Assembly (NCBI GenBank): GCA_037042185.1
Contig: JAXQJY010000030.1
Span: 992,001 to 1,056,000, forward strand
Reading direction: 5' to 3'
From: Sordariomycetes sp. S80-01Y
Lineage: Eukaryota > Ascomycota > Sordariomycetes
Length of the DNA: 64,000 nucleotides
This document shows positions 1 through 9,590 of this stretch, piece after piece. Below the pieces are notes generated by a model. That model was not told the origin of the DNA. It did not search any database and was given only the letters and a program-made list of their open reading frames with translations. A program made the position numbers and the translations under genes. Each line of letters opens with the position of its first letter. The stretch's first letter is position 1.

Positions 1-861
1 AAAATGTTTAGTAGGAACATTCTTTGAGCTTTGGATGAGTCTGGAGCTACTCTTCGGTTCAGAGCTCCCTCTGTCCGTGCCATTACCTAGCCTTGGGACT
101 CTGCGCCTGTGCTCTCATAATGTACTTTATGTTCTAGACTGGTCTCTAAGCAATTTTCATGTCGGGATAAGTCTATCAACACGGCAAGGGCTTTTCGAAA
201 CATATTTCTTAGGCGCACGAAGCATGCGCTGGTGGTGTAAGACTCGGGGGCGCGTTGACTATCCTCCTATCTCCTAGAATGTGCTGTTTCAGCTCGCTTT
301 CAAGCTGTTAGTGTTCTCTACTTGTTGAGTATTCAATAAGCAGCGGGTTTGATGTCAACATGAACTTCAGAGATTTCGATGGACGATGAAACTACGCAAG
401 ACGCATGAAGTCGGAGAACAATTTGATGGCAATCGGAATCGAGGAAAATCGTTGTTCGCAATTAAAATAGTCCAAAGACTTATAATACTTTGGGGTCGAC
501 AGGTCGACAGTCGCCTAATCATCATAGACACCAACCTATATGCCAGCGGTAGGACGCAGCAACGTGGTTGCACCAGCCGCTCTATGCTACAAGGGCTGTG
601 GCAGAAGGATGTTATTGTCAAGAATGTGGTGCGGCGTATCGCTACGCGGGTCGTCGCATGATTCTCCAAAATGCACGCACTTGGGCGGACGTGATGGCCC
701 AAGGCCACGACCCTCAGACCATGCCTCAGAGCCCAGGCACTAGTTGGAGTGCTTCGGCAGTGCTCTCATGCCAAGTACCTCGGGCGATTTCAACATAAGA
801 GTAGCTCACTTCAGAGAACGCCGGGACTTCGGCGGTCACCGTTGTTTTCTCGATCAACCCA
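1..861. other. Left-edge intergenic region, no gene recognised
   Basis: This is the 3' flank of the UPF3 gene on the minus strand. The open frames here are short (under about 115 codons), overlap on both strands and show no recognisable motif or signal peptide. No repeat, tRNA or terminator-like structure was seen. It may contain the 3'UTR of UPF3 and the flank of a gene outside the window. Confidence 0.6.
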
Positions 862-2843
862 TCATCCACCTGCCTCACTATCCGCAGCTACAGGAGCTGC
901 AGGCAACGTAGGACTCTGCCCCTTTTCACCCCCAGCATTCTTATTGCCACCACCACGACCCCTCCTACCTCGGCCGCCTTTCTCGTTCTTTGACGAGGAC
1001 TCTCCGCCAGCGGTATTTCCGGCGGGCTGGTTCTGGGGCTTCTTCTCTTTGCGTTCCAAGACCTGCACGGAGCCTTGACCAACAGTGACAGGACTGGCTG
1101 CTATCGCTTTAACGAGAGCATCATGCTCTGAGAATTCCACGTACGCAAATCCTTTGCGCTTATCGACCTCGACGGAGATGATCGCGCCGAATGACTGGAA
1201 GCTCTCTTTGAGGGTCTCATCGGTGACACCTTGAGATGCGTTGACATGCTTAACAAACGCTCGGGTGGCATCTGGACTAACGGCGGCTGGTTTCTTCTGC
1301 TGGTTGGACTTATTTGCAGCACCTTTGCCTGCCGATCTTGGTTCGTTGACCTTATCGCCACCTGGAGTCTCTGCAGATGCTTGCGAGGGTAGTTGCGATC
1401 GTCCTTCCTCTTCAGACTTCTTCTTCAAGATCATCGTCGGCTTTGAAGGAGCGGTAGACTGGCTGGCCGAGTTCTCGGAAGCCTTAGTTTTCTCAGCGTT
1501 CTTAGCACCTCGGTTTCGCCTCTGTGTCTTGGAGGACGCTTGCCCCCCGGTAGCCTTGGATGTTTGAGAACCATTGTCGGATGGTGCGGGTGAAACAGGC
1601 CTTTCATTGACATTCGTCGAGGCAGTCGTCGCGGCGCCTGTAGCAGAGTCCTTTTGCACTGCCTCGCCACCTTCACTTTTGGCATCGGCCTCCGCTTTGG
1701 CGGCATCCTGGCGAGCTCTCCTGTGTGCGCTGCCAGGGCTTAGTCCAAGGTCGCGTTGAAGGAGACGTGCGGCAGCCGCTATCCCGGCGCGTCGGCTCTT
1801 AGGGGCGTCAGCGGCGTTACCGGCGTTGATCTGGCTGGCGGCAGCTTTGGCGGCTTCTGAAGCCTGCTCTGTAGCTGCTTTCTTCGTGAGGATCTTGACG
1901 GGCTCCTTCGTCTTGTCGTCCTTAGCGGCTTTGCCCTTTTTCTTTCCTTGGTCATCATCTTTCGACCCGCCTTTGCCTTTGCCTCCATCTTGAGCGTTCT
2001 TAGCCTGCCTCTTATTGGAGTTTTCTTTGCTCTTGGCTGCCTTCTTCTCCTTCAAATATTCGACCAAAGGCGTAGTGGTGACCTTAACATCCTTATCTGG
2101 TTCGTCGTCGTCGATATCGGCGTCCTTGGGCTGGGTTGGATTTGCTAAACTCTCAAGGAAAGCCATGAATTCGGGATCTTGATCGATGGTGCCCTGACGG
2201 GTGTCCGTCCGCTTTTTAGTACTGGGAATCTTATCGTACAGGCTGAACTCGACCTGAGGAGGGCCGATCAGGGCAGGGTCCGTGTGGGTGCCCTTCGCGT
2301 CTTCCCAAGTCTTGGATCGGACAGCTTCGTTCAACGGCATGATCTCATCTTTTCGCATGACGTGTATGTAGCAGCGGGCTGGTTTCGACTGCTTCGAAGG
2401 ATCCTTGGAGACCTTCCCCTCCCTGAAACTGCACCAGTCTGCCCTGCCTTTGCCAGTTTGCCATTCTTCGCCAAGGATTGACCAGAATTCTGTCTCGGTC
2501 ATGCCTGGAGGCAGCCTGCGCACTACCAACTTCTTGCCCTCATTCTGTGGCTTGGTCTTCGCCGGCTTCGGATTTTCGCTCTAGATACAGTCAGTCATCG
2601 AAGCGTTCAACGATCTAGTGCTCAGAGGCACACCTTGCCAGTTGTCTCGCTGCCTCTATCCTGTGAATTGGCCTTCTTGCTCGCGTTGTTGCTGGCGTTG
2701 CCGTTCGCCTTGGCCTGTTGCTGGTGAGTCAAATGGCCCAGTTGAGATTGGGTGAAGATGCTTACCTTTGCTGCGTCGTTGTTCGACCTGTGGCGCCCTT
2801 GATTGCCACGCCGATGCATGACTTGGGGCGCTTGGCCGGACAT
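862..2843 (-). CDS. UPF3: Nonsense-mediated mRNA decay factor UPF3 (Smg4 family)
   Basis: UPF3 links exon-junction or long-3'UTR signals to UPF2 and UPF1 in nonsense-mediated decay, shuttling between nucleus and cytoplasm. Exons are 2766-2843, 2634-2720 and 862-2580, giving about 627 residues. The Smg4/UPF3 RNP-like domain starts near residue 73 with VVRRLPPGMTE, followed by the family pattern of an aromatic and basic stretch and a conserved QTIDQDPEF-like segment (here GTIDQDPEFMAFLESL). The middle is long, Lys/Ala-rich and low in complexity, as usual for UPF3 tails. A second RRM-like fold follows near residues 485-560 (AFVKHVNAS...KGFAYVEF), then an RG/GGN-rich tail. The first intron is only 45 bases and frame-neutral, so it could be read through. 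The start ATG at 2843 gives a short Gln/Asn-rich leader. Family assignment is firm; the role of the C-terminal RRM is inferred. Confidence 0.9.
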
Positions 2844-3320
2844 GGTCAGGTCGAGCAGTGGTGGGCCAGTCGAAGAAGCTGCGATGTGTTAGAATGAGGT
2901 TGTTGAGCGCTTGTGAAAGGCTTAAGCTGTCGCTGGTTCGCAGCTGTGGTGAGGCCCCACCGTGTTTGAGTGAGGTCACCCAGCAGTCTGAGCACGTCTC
3001 TAGAACCAACCTTAGACTGAAGACGGGGAAATAACAGAGGATGATCGCAGGATAAAGTACAGTTGCGTAACCCAACCATGAGGCATGTTGCTAAGAAGAA
3101 CTTTACCGTCAAGAGACTCGAGGGTTTCGTAGCAAGAAGTCGACCGTGACAAATACAGCCAGCGCTCTTGCCCCACTGTCAGTCCCCTAACGCCCCGCCA
3201 TGCAATCGACGCCCGATCCTGATATCGACAGGACTGCCACTGGCCTCGAACCTGACCTTGGTCTCCTCCCATCCGAGTCCAGCCTCCATCAACCTCGACG
3301 AGGCAAGACATGCCTTGATC
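2844..3320. promoter_or_regulatory. Shared divergent promoter region of UPF3 and SIT4
   Basis: These 477 bases separate the start codons of UPF3 (leftward) and SIT4 (rightward), so they must hold both 5'UTRs and promoters. No clear TATA box was seen. Open frames here are short and look like chance frames. Confidence 0.5.
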
Positions 3321-4672
3321 ATGACCTCGACCGTACCACGACCGGGCCCCGCCAACCTGGGGCCCAATTCCGGCCTCGACGAATGGCTCGAGGAAGCCAA
3401 GCAGTGCCATTACCTGCCCGAGCGGGTGATGAAGGAGTTGTGCGAGAAGGTCAAGGAGATCTTGATGGAGGGTGAGCGATGCCCCTTCGGCTACTGCCTG
3501 CTGGCTTCTAACGCTTCCCTCGCCCAGAGTCAAACATTCAGCCCGTCTGCACGCCAGTCACAGTCTGCGGCGACATCCACGGCCAATTCTACGATCTACT
3601 CGAGCTCTTCCGCGTGTCGGGTGGCATGCCTGGCGAGACCAACGTCCAAGCACCCAAAACCTCCACAACCGTCATCACGTCCGAAGACATCGAGCCTCCG
3701 ACCGAAATCACGAATCCCAAGCTACGGAAGAAGTTGCGCTCCTCCACAGATGACACTAGCAACGCCGGCGCCGATGGTGAGGATGGCGACGACGCAAACA
3801 CAGACGCTGGACGTCGAGAGTCGGCTGACTCCGGTGTTGGGGTGACATCGTCACAAAGCGCGGAAACGAGATTCGTCTTCCTGGGTGATTTTGTCGACAG
3901 AGGATACTTTAGTCTGGAGACATTCACGTTGCTGATGTGCTTGAAGGCAAAGTAGAGAACCCCTCGTGCGATGCGCTCGTGACCATACTGACGGCGCCAG
4001 GTACCCCGAACGAATCGTTCTCGTACGCGGAAACCACGAGTCCCGGCAAATCACACAAGTATACGGTTTCTACGAAGAGTGCCAGCAGAAATACGGCAAC
4101 GCCTCGGTATGGAAAGCATGCTGCCATGTCTTTGATTTCCTCGTCCTGGCTGCGATTGTCGACGGGGAGGTGCTGTGTGTCCATGGCGGGTTGAGCCCAG
4201 AGATCAGGACGATCGATCAGATAAGAGTGGTTGCCCGTGCGCAGGAGATCCCCCATGAGGGCGCATTCTGTGATTTGGTCTGGTCAGATCCGGAAGATGT
4301 CGAAACGTGGGCCATCAGTCCTCGTGGTGCGGGTTGGCTGTTTGGAGATAAGGTGGCTACAGAGTTCAACCATGTCAATGGGTTGAAGCTGATTGCGAGA
4401 GCGCATCAGCTGGTAAATGAAGGTTACAAGGTAGGACCTCATCCTCCCCGGTACGTTCGGGCGCGTGTTAACATCGTTAGTACCACTTCCCAGAAAACTC
4501 AGTCGTCACGGTCTGGTCAGCGCCCAACTATTGCTACAGATGCGGCAACGTCGCATCCATCATGTCCGTCGACAAGGATCTCAGCCCCAGATTCAGCATC
4601 TTCTCGGCTGTGCCAGACGATCAAAGACATCTGCCAGCGAGCAGGAGGGGACCGAGCGACTACTTCCTATGA
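3321..4672 (+). CDS. SIT4: Ser/Thr protein phosphatase SIT4/PP6 catalytic subunit
   Basis: This is a PPP-family phosphatase acting with SAPs in TOR signalling, G1/S progression and cell-wall integrity. Exons are 3321-3471, 3528-3951, 4001-4430 and 4481-4672, giving 398 residues. The metal-binding motifs are intact: GDIHGQ (residues 65-70), GDFVDRG (170-176) and RGNHE (201-205), followed by HGGLSPEI and [11 protein letters not shown]. The tail DYFL is the carboxymethylated end of PP2A-like enzymes. [21 protein letters not shown] and FSAVPDD match yeast Sit4 rather than PP4 or Ppg1. A Ser/Thr/Asp-rich insert of about 75 residues (about 89-163) splits the region between strand [14 protein letters not shown] and RFVFLGD; yeast Sit4 lacks it. 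I believe filamentous fungal orthologues share it, from memory. Start at 3321 was chosen because it gives the conserved N-terminus ([16 protein letters not shown]). Confidence 0.93.
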
Positions 4673-5019
4673 GGCGATACGCCAGGGCAACAGTGGCTTT
4701 TTGCGGGGCCCCGTGAAATGAGTACTTCTTGCATGTAGACTATTATAGGGTCAAGATACCCGTTGATGATGTTTTGGGATGAAATGAAGGGATGCGCGGG
4801 GTTGTCTTCGGCCATAGGATAGGTATATTCCATGACTTTCACTATGAGGGGATCTTGAACTTTTCATGTGGGACCAACACTTTCTCTTTCATACATCGCG
4901 CGCACGAGGATGAAGCTACCAGGCAATTGTGCCGACTTTGACTCAAAACGCCATCCTCAACGGCCGGCAGGGTGAGAAGGTCGATACAGTCGCCAGCACA
5001 ATTCCACCCAGCCCACACG
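4673..5019. other. Intergenic region between SIT4 and TYW2
   Basis: It holds the SIT4 3'UTR and the TYW2 promoter, since both genes run rightward. No further gene or repeat seen. Confidence 0.5.
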
Positions 5020-6171
5020 ATGGAGACCTCCCAATTCCGATCAAAACGCCCACCCAAACCCAAGACCAACCCCATCCACGCAGCTGTCACATCTTGGCAC
5101 AGCCATCTAGGAGCAACAGCGATCGAAATCCCAGTAGATTTATCCGAGATCTTGACGGAAACCCCGAAGAAATGGACTATTTACGAGCCCATGGCCCTGC
5201 TGCCTGCTGGCAGCTTCACTTCCGAAGCGTGGGTGGCCCTACTCGGCGCGTGCAAGCATGAGCAGGGTCTAGTGGATTCTCTTTGGGAAAGCATACTGAA
5301 AGAGATTTCCACGACCGGGTCAAAGGTCACACACCTCGCCGTAACAGAGGGAATACCACTTCATAAGGGGGGCCAGGAGGAGAATGTGCTGAGGAGCCCG
5401 ACCGGCTTGCGGATGCTCTACGGCGACTTTGGTCCCTCGAATGTGGAAGAGGAGGACTTTGAACACGCATTCTGGGTTTCGACGAAGCAGAATGGGATCT
5501 ATCAGACCTGGGCGCCCAGATGCACGATGTTCAGTCGGGGTAACATCAAGGAAAAGGCTCGGCTGCTTGATTTCCCCAAAGCGAAAGATGGTGAGTGGGC
5601 GGTGGATCTCTATGCGGGGATCGGCTATTTTGTCTTTTCGTATGCTTCACTAGGCTTCAGGATATTGTGCTGGGAGATCAACCCCTGGAGTATCGAAGGT
5701 CTGAGGCGAGGTGCGAACGACAACCGGTGGAGTGTGAGGGTTATCAAGGGTGACGATCTGAAGCTTCCAACAGCAGAGGCTGTAGCCGGGAGGGAGCAGA
5801 TCTTCGTGTTTCAAGAGAGCAACGAGCGAGCATTGGAGCGACTGCAAGACCTCCAGATGAATGTCGATCTGGCAAAGGAAGTCAAGCATGTGAATTGCGG
5901 CTTCCTACCCACAAGCAAACCGATGTGGATGCCAGCTTGGTCAATCACGAAGCACAGCAGCGAATCCTGGCTACATCTCCACGATAACGTCGGTGTCGAC
6001 GACATAGACGGTCGAAGGGCGAGCATACAGGAGCTTACGAGCTCCTGGGCGAACAGTGAGGCCCAGACACGGATAGCAGAGGTCTCACATGTCGAGCAGG
6101 TCAAGACTTTTGCGCCAGGCGTTTGGCATTGTGTCTTTGACGTTCACATCCAAAGATCAAGTATACATTAG
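5020..6171 (+). CDS. TRM12: tRNA wybutosine-synthesising protein 2 (aminocarboxypropyl transferase)
   Basis: TYW2/Trm12 transfers the 3-amino-3-carboxypropyl group of S-adenosylmethionine to 4-demethylwyosine at position 37 of tRNA-Phe, a step in wybutosine synthesis in the cytoplasm. The single exon encodes 383 residues. The Met-10+/TYW2 family signature APRCTMFSRGNIKEK lies near residues 165-179, and SAM-binding motif I is DLYAGIGYF (about 196-204), followed by the acidic ribose-binding residue in CWEINPWS (about 218). The N-terminal part (about 30-130) is the Trm5/Tyw2 N-domain. An upstream in-frame ATG at 4972 would add 16 residues; 5020 was preferred because the extra residues look unlike protein. 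It ends 87 bases from the stop of the opposing SSP120-like gene. Confidence 0.9.
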   Translation: METSQFRSKRPPKPKTNPIHAAVTSWHSHLGATAIEIPVDLSEILTETPKKWTIYEPMALLPAGSFTSEAWVALLGACKHEQGLVDSLWESILKEISTTGSKVTHLAVTEGIPLHKGGQEENVLRSPTGLRMLYGDFGPSNVEEEDFEHAFWVSTKQNGIYQTWAPRCTMFSRGNIKEKARLLDFPKAKDGEWAVDLYAGIGYFVFSYASLGFRILCWEINPWSIEGLRRGANDNRWSVRVIKGDDLKLPTAEAVAGREQIFVFQESNERALERLQDLQMNVDLAKEVKHVNCGFLPTSKPMWMPAWSITKHSSESWLHLHDNVGVDDIDGRRASIQELTSSWANSEAQTRIAEVSHVEQVKTFAPGVWHCVFDVHIQRSSIH

Positions 6172-6258
6172 CCATTACAAACATATACACTCATGCAACA
6201 TCATGATACATTTCCTTCCTTTGATCATCCAAAACCCCGCTTGCTCTCATGACCGTTC

Positions 6259-6921
6259 CTACCGCCCCTGACGTCTGAATTTGAGAGGAATGTTCTCTTC
6301 TATGACCGCCTGCCGCTCCATCTCTTCAAGCCTTTCCTGCTCGTCCTCCATCTGCTCGTGCTTCTTGAAATGCTCAATGTCTTCCGGATGTGTCAAATCC
6401 TCCAGCTTGGTATCATCGCCGTGATACTTTTCCCAATGGTGTATCTCGTATTCGTACTCATCGTCACCGTGGTGACCTGGGCCGGTTCCTAGGTCAGGAA
6501 GCGTTTGGCCAGAGGATATGAAAGACAGCCATTCTTCCTTTTGTACCAGCCCGTCGTTGTCGGTGTCGAGGAGATCCATGAGAGTGTTGAGGACCTCCTT
6601 GCGACGGACAGAGGGGAAGTCTCGGTTGGATTCGTCCATAAGGCCGTAAGTGCGGAGGATTTCGTCGGGTTGCCATACGTTATCGGAGTTGTAGTCGTGG
6701 AGGATGAAGAAGGCGCCAGCGTCCCAATTGTCCATGTGATGTTCCTCTGTTGGCTGTTAGAGCCGCGATTCCCACAGCATAGATGTTCACTGACCTGCCA
6801 TATGTTTCGTCATCCAATTTGCGTCCGCTGGTACCTCCGGAGCACCGCCCGTCTTTGCGTGGTCGCCGTGAGCGGCGGCGAAGCCGATGAGGCTTGCGCC
6901 TACGAGAGTGGAGGTGCGCAT
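6259..6921 (-). CDS. Secretory-pathway EF-hand protein, SSP120/nucleobindin-like
   Basis: Exons 6795-6921 and 6259-6746 give 204 residues. The N-terminus (MRTSTLVGASLIGFAAAHG) is a good signal peptide cleaved near AAA-HG. The order WMTKHM, EEHHMDNWDAGAFFILHD is the pattern of yeast Ssp120 and of nucleobindins. Two EF-hand loops follow: DYNSDNVWQPDE and DTDNDGLVQKEE, both with acidic residues at the calcium-binding positions. The C-terminal third is charged and helical, rich in Glu and Lys (EHEQMEDEQERLEEMERQ-like), predicting a coiled coil. Ssp120 interacts with Emp46/47 cargo receptors in yeast, so a role in ER-Golgi glycoprotein transport is inferred. It is divergent from ORC6. Confidence 0.8.
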
Positions 6922-7397
6922 TATGCTGATATTGTGGCTGAAGGTTGGCTGATGTTCACGCAGTTTAATTGATGTATTCGAAGAGGACAGTTTCAAGAAG
7001 AGACAGAGGCGTGGGACCTGGTTGATGGGATGTTGGATCGACGAAATGTCGTCAGGGGTCGAGGCCCGGATTGGGGTTGGAGCTTCGATCTCGGCATTGT
7101 GTGGACCCTGTGCGCAGCTTCGACCCCCGGAGTGACGATTGCGTAGCCTCAGTGTAACCCTCACGGAAACGGTCGTTTATTGCATTTGTCGCAAGCAGCT
7201 TCATGCTTTCCCCCCGCTGAGATCGTGTCTTGCCCAAACTGGATCTGAAACTTTAATCTGCAACAGCCCTGTGCGGTTGCTTTAAGTGCCCTGGCAACGG
7301 CGCAAACTCCACCGAACGCGTCCAACGCGTCTCCTAACGACGTGAACCCAATCCTGACTGAGCTGCTCTCCGACACGAGCGGAAGAACGCACACGCG
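6922..7397. promoter_or_regulatory. Shared divergent promoter region of the SSP120-like gene and ORC6
   Basis: These 476 bases separate two start codons facing away from each other. The part near 7200-7400 is GC-rich, with CGAACGCGTCCAACGCGTC at 7314-7332, which contains two ACGCGT elements. ACGCGT is the MCB site bound by the MBF cell-cycle factor in yeasts, which would suit the replication gene ORC6; this is inference. Confidence 0.45.
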
Positions 7398-8598
7398 ATG
7401 AGCAGACAACTAGAGCAGACCCTCTACTCTCTGATGCCACAATGGAGCTCTGATCTCCCGCAACCACTTGTCGATCTTGCCGGCTCTTTGTTGGCGCAAT
7501 CGAGGTTCAAGGCCAGCACGCTGAAGGCTGAGGAAGAGGTCGCTAGACTCTATGCTTGCGCGCACATTGCTTGCGATCGGTACGAGACAGTCCTATCGCA
7601 CGCTTGAGGCGATACCACGGCTAACGCACCCATCCAGGCTGAAGATCACGCTAGATCTACCGCCCATACAACCAAGACCTCCCATCCCGCCACGAAACTA
7701 CAAGAACCTCTACAACCACCTCAACAACATCGTCCCCCAGTCCGCGACGTCCGCCAGGTCGCGACCAGGTCGAGTGCGAACACCGAGCTCGAAATCCGCA
7801 GGCCATTCTATATCCGACACAAATGCGGTGCCTTCGAGGGGCACTCCCTCGAAGAGTCAAACTTTAGAGCAATGGAAGACCCCAACGAAGGGCGACGCCG
7901 CCACACCAACCAGGTCGAGTGCAAGACGAGGCGCAGGACCTGCGGACGCGAAGCTGAGGCCCTGGGTGAAGCCCGTCATTAGGTTCATCTGCGCCGAGAG
8001 CAAGCAGGAGAAGCTCGCTTCTAGTCTTGTGGCGGGCATGGAAGCCATCACAATTCCGGGTGGGAGGGAGACTACTCATGAATGGATATGGGAGAATTAC
8101 ACCGCCCTCTTCTCGGCGATATGTTATTGGGTGTTCGCAAGAGCAAAGGCCGCGACTACCGGGCACCCCATACCCCGGGAACCAGCGTATCAACAAAGGA
8201 GGGAAATACTGTCCTTGCTTACTCAAGCCAGAAAGACGGTCGAGGTTCCGGGAATAGACGCTGAGGAGCTGTGGAAGGACTGGGCGGATTTGAAGCCCAG
8301 AGACTTCACGGGCGCGGTCACCAAAGTCGCCGACTCGCGCTGGCTGGGCGATTGGTGGACTGGAGTCGACGATGTCGTCAACTCACCAGACTGGGACAAT
8401 GTGCAAACTCAGGATGACGAAGACACCGAGCTTGCAGCGCCGATCAAAGGCAGACGGGCCGATACTATGTTCCAGGACCAGTTCGACTATCTCAGCGATG
8501 CACGGAAGGCAGACTTCAAGGCCTGGAAGCAGGAAATTTTGACGAGGATAGCCGAGCGCCAAGGGGATGCCAACGCGATGGAGATAGATGCCCGATGA
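7398..8598 (+). CDS. ORC6: Origin recognition complex subunit 6
   Basis: ORC6 is the smallest subunit of the six-protein complex that marks replication origins and helps load MCM helicase in the nucleus. Exons 7398-7579 and 7638-8598 give 380 residues. The N-terminal TFIIB-like cyclin fold shows the fungal ORC6 pattern QLEQTLYSLMP, LKAEEEVARLYACAHIACDRLKITLDLP, then PPRNYKNLYNHLNNIVP. The intron falls exactly inside the conserved CDRLKI segment. A basic Ser/Thr-rich linker (about 100-165, with TPSK and TPTR sites that could be CDK targets) leads to a second folded region from about 180 (KPVIRFICAESK) to 290. The C-terminus is acidic then helical. Its stop lies 41 bases from that of the opposing dehydrogenase. 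Confidence 0.9.
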
Positions 8599-8639
8599 TT
8601 TATATTCAGGTCATACCTACAGCTCATACAGATCTCACC

Positions 8640-9590
8640 TCACGCCATTTTGCCGGGCACATACGGATGACCCGCGCTGAGACCACCGTCGACAGCCCAT
8701 GCCTGCCCATTCACGTAGGTCGCTTCATCGCTGCCCAAGAACAGCGCCACCCTCGCAACCTCGTCGGCATGGCCTCCCCTCCTCATCGGATTCAGCTGTC
8801 CGATCTTCTTCTCCGTGCCCCTTTGCCTGGCGGCTTCGTACACCGGCGCCGTCATGCCGGTCTCGATGATGCCCGGGCAGATGGCATTGACGCGCACGCC
8901 CGTGCCCACAAGCTGGTAGGACAGTGTCTGCGCCAGAGACACGACAGCTGCCTTGGAGGCGCTGTACGGCGTTGAGCCAGCGTTGGAGCGCAGACCCGCG
9001 ACCGATGCTGTGCCGATGATGGAGCCCCTAGATTCAGGTTTCGAGGATGAGGTCTTCTGCATAGCTGGGGCGGCGTACTTGGCTGCGAGGAACACACTGC
9101 AGACCGTCAGTCATGTTGCATACCAATAGAGAGGAACGTACCTCAGAGTGTTGGTCCTCAGAACTTCCATAAACTCTTCATCGCTGAATTCCGTGAACAC
9201 CGTAGGCTTCCCCACGATCCCAGCGTTCGCGAAGAAGACATCCAGACGTCCATATCTGCCCATCGCATCGTTAACAACCTCCTTCACCTTGGCCTCTTCA
9301 GCCGCGTCAAACTGCCTGACGTGGATCTCTACGTTAGGGAACTTGGCATTGATGTCCTTCTTGTGCGTCTCCAGGTACGTGTCATCGTAGTCGCAAAGGT
9401 AGATGGCCTTGGCTCCGGACTCAGCATACTGGAAAGCCGTGGCACGTCCAATACCCAAGGGCGAGTTGGTACCGGTGATGATGACGACTTTGTTGTGCGC
9501 TCGGGGGGCCGATGAGCCAGGCGTGAGGGTGGTAACGGGGGCGAGTTGAGAGCCAATGGCCTCGATGCGCTGCTTTGCTTTGTCCGCCAT
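8640..9590 (-). CDS. Short-chain dehydrogenase/reductase (classical SDR)
   Basis: Exons 9142-9590 and 8640-9096 give 301 residues, typical for a classical SDR. The nucleotide-binding motif is TGTNSPLGIG (about 39-48), the NAG motif lies in FFANAGI (about 122), and the catalytic Ser-Tyr-Lys are Ser181 (GTASVAG), Tyr194 and Lys198 (YSASK). The PG motif (ICPGIIETGM) and the end motif VNGQAWAVDGG are intact. An acidic residue after strand 2 (LCDYDD) suggests NAD(H) preference. The substrate cannot be read from sequence; 3-oxoacyl or sugar-alcohol type substrates are possible. There is no peroxisomal or secretory signal. No clustered partner enzyme is present. Confidence 0.85.
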
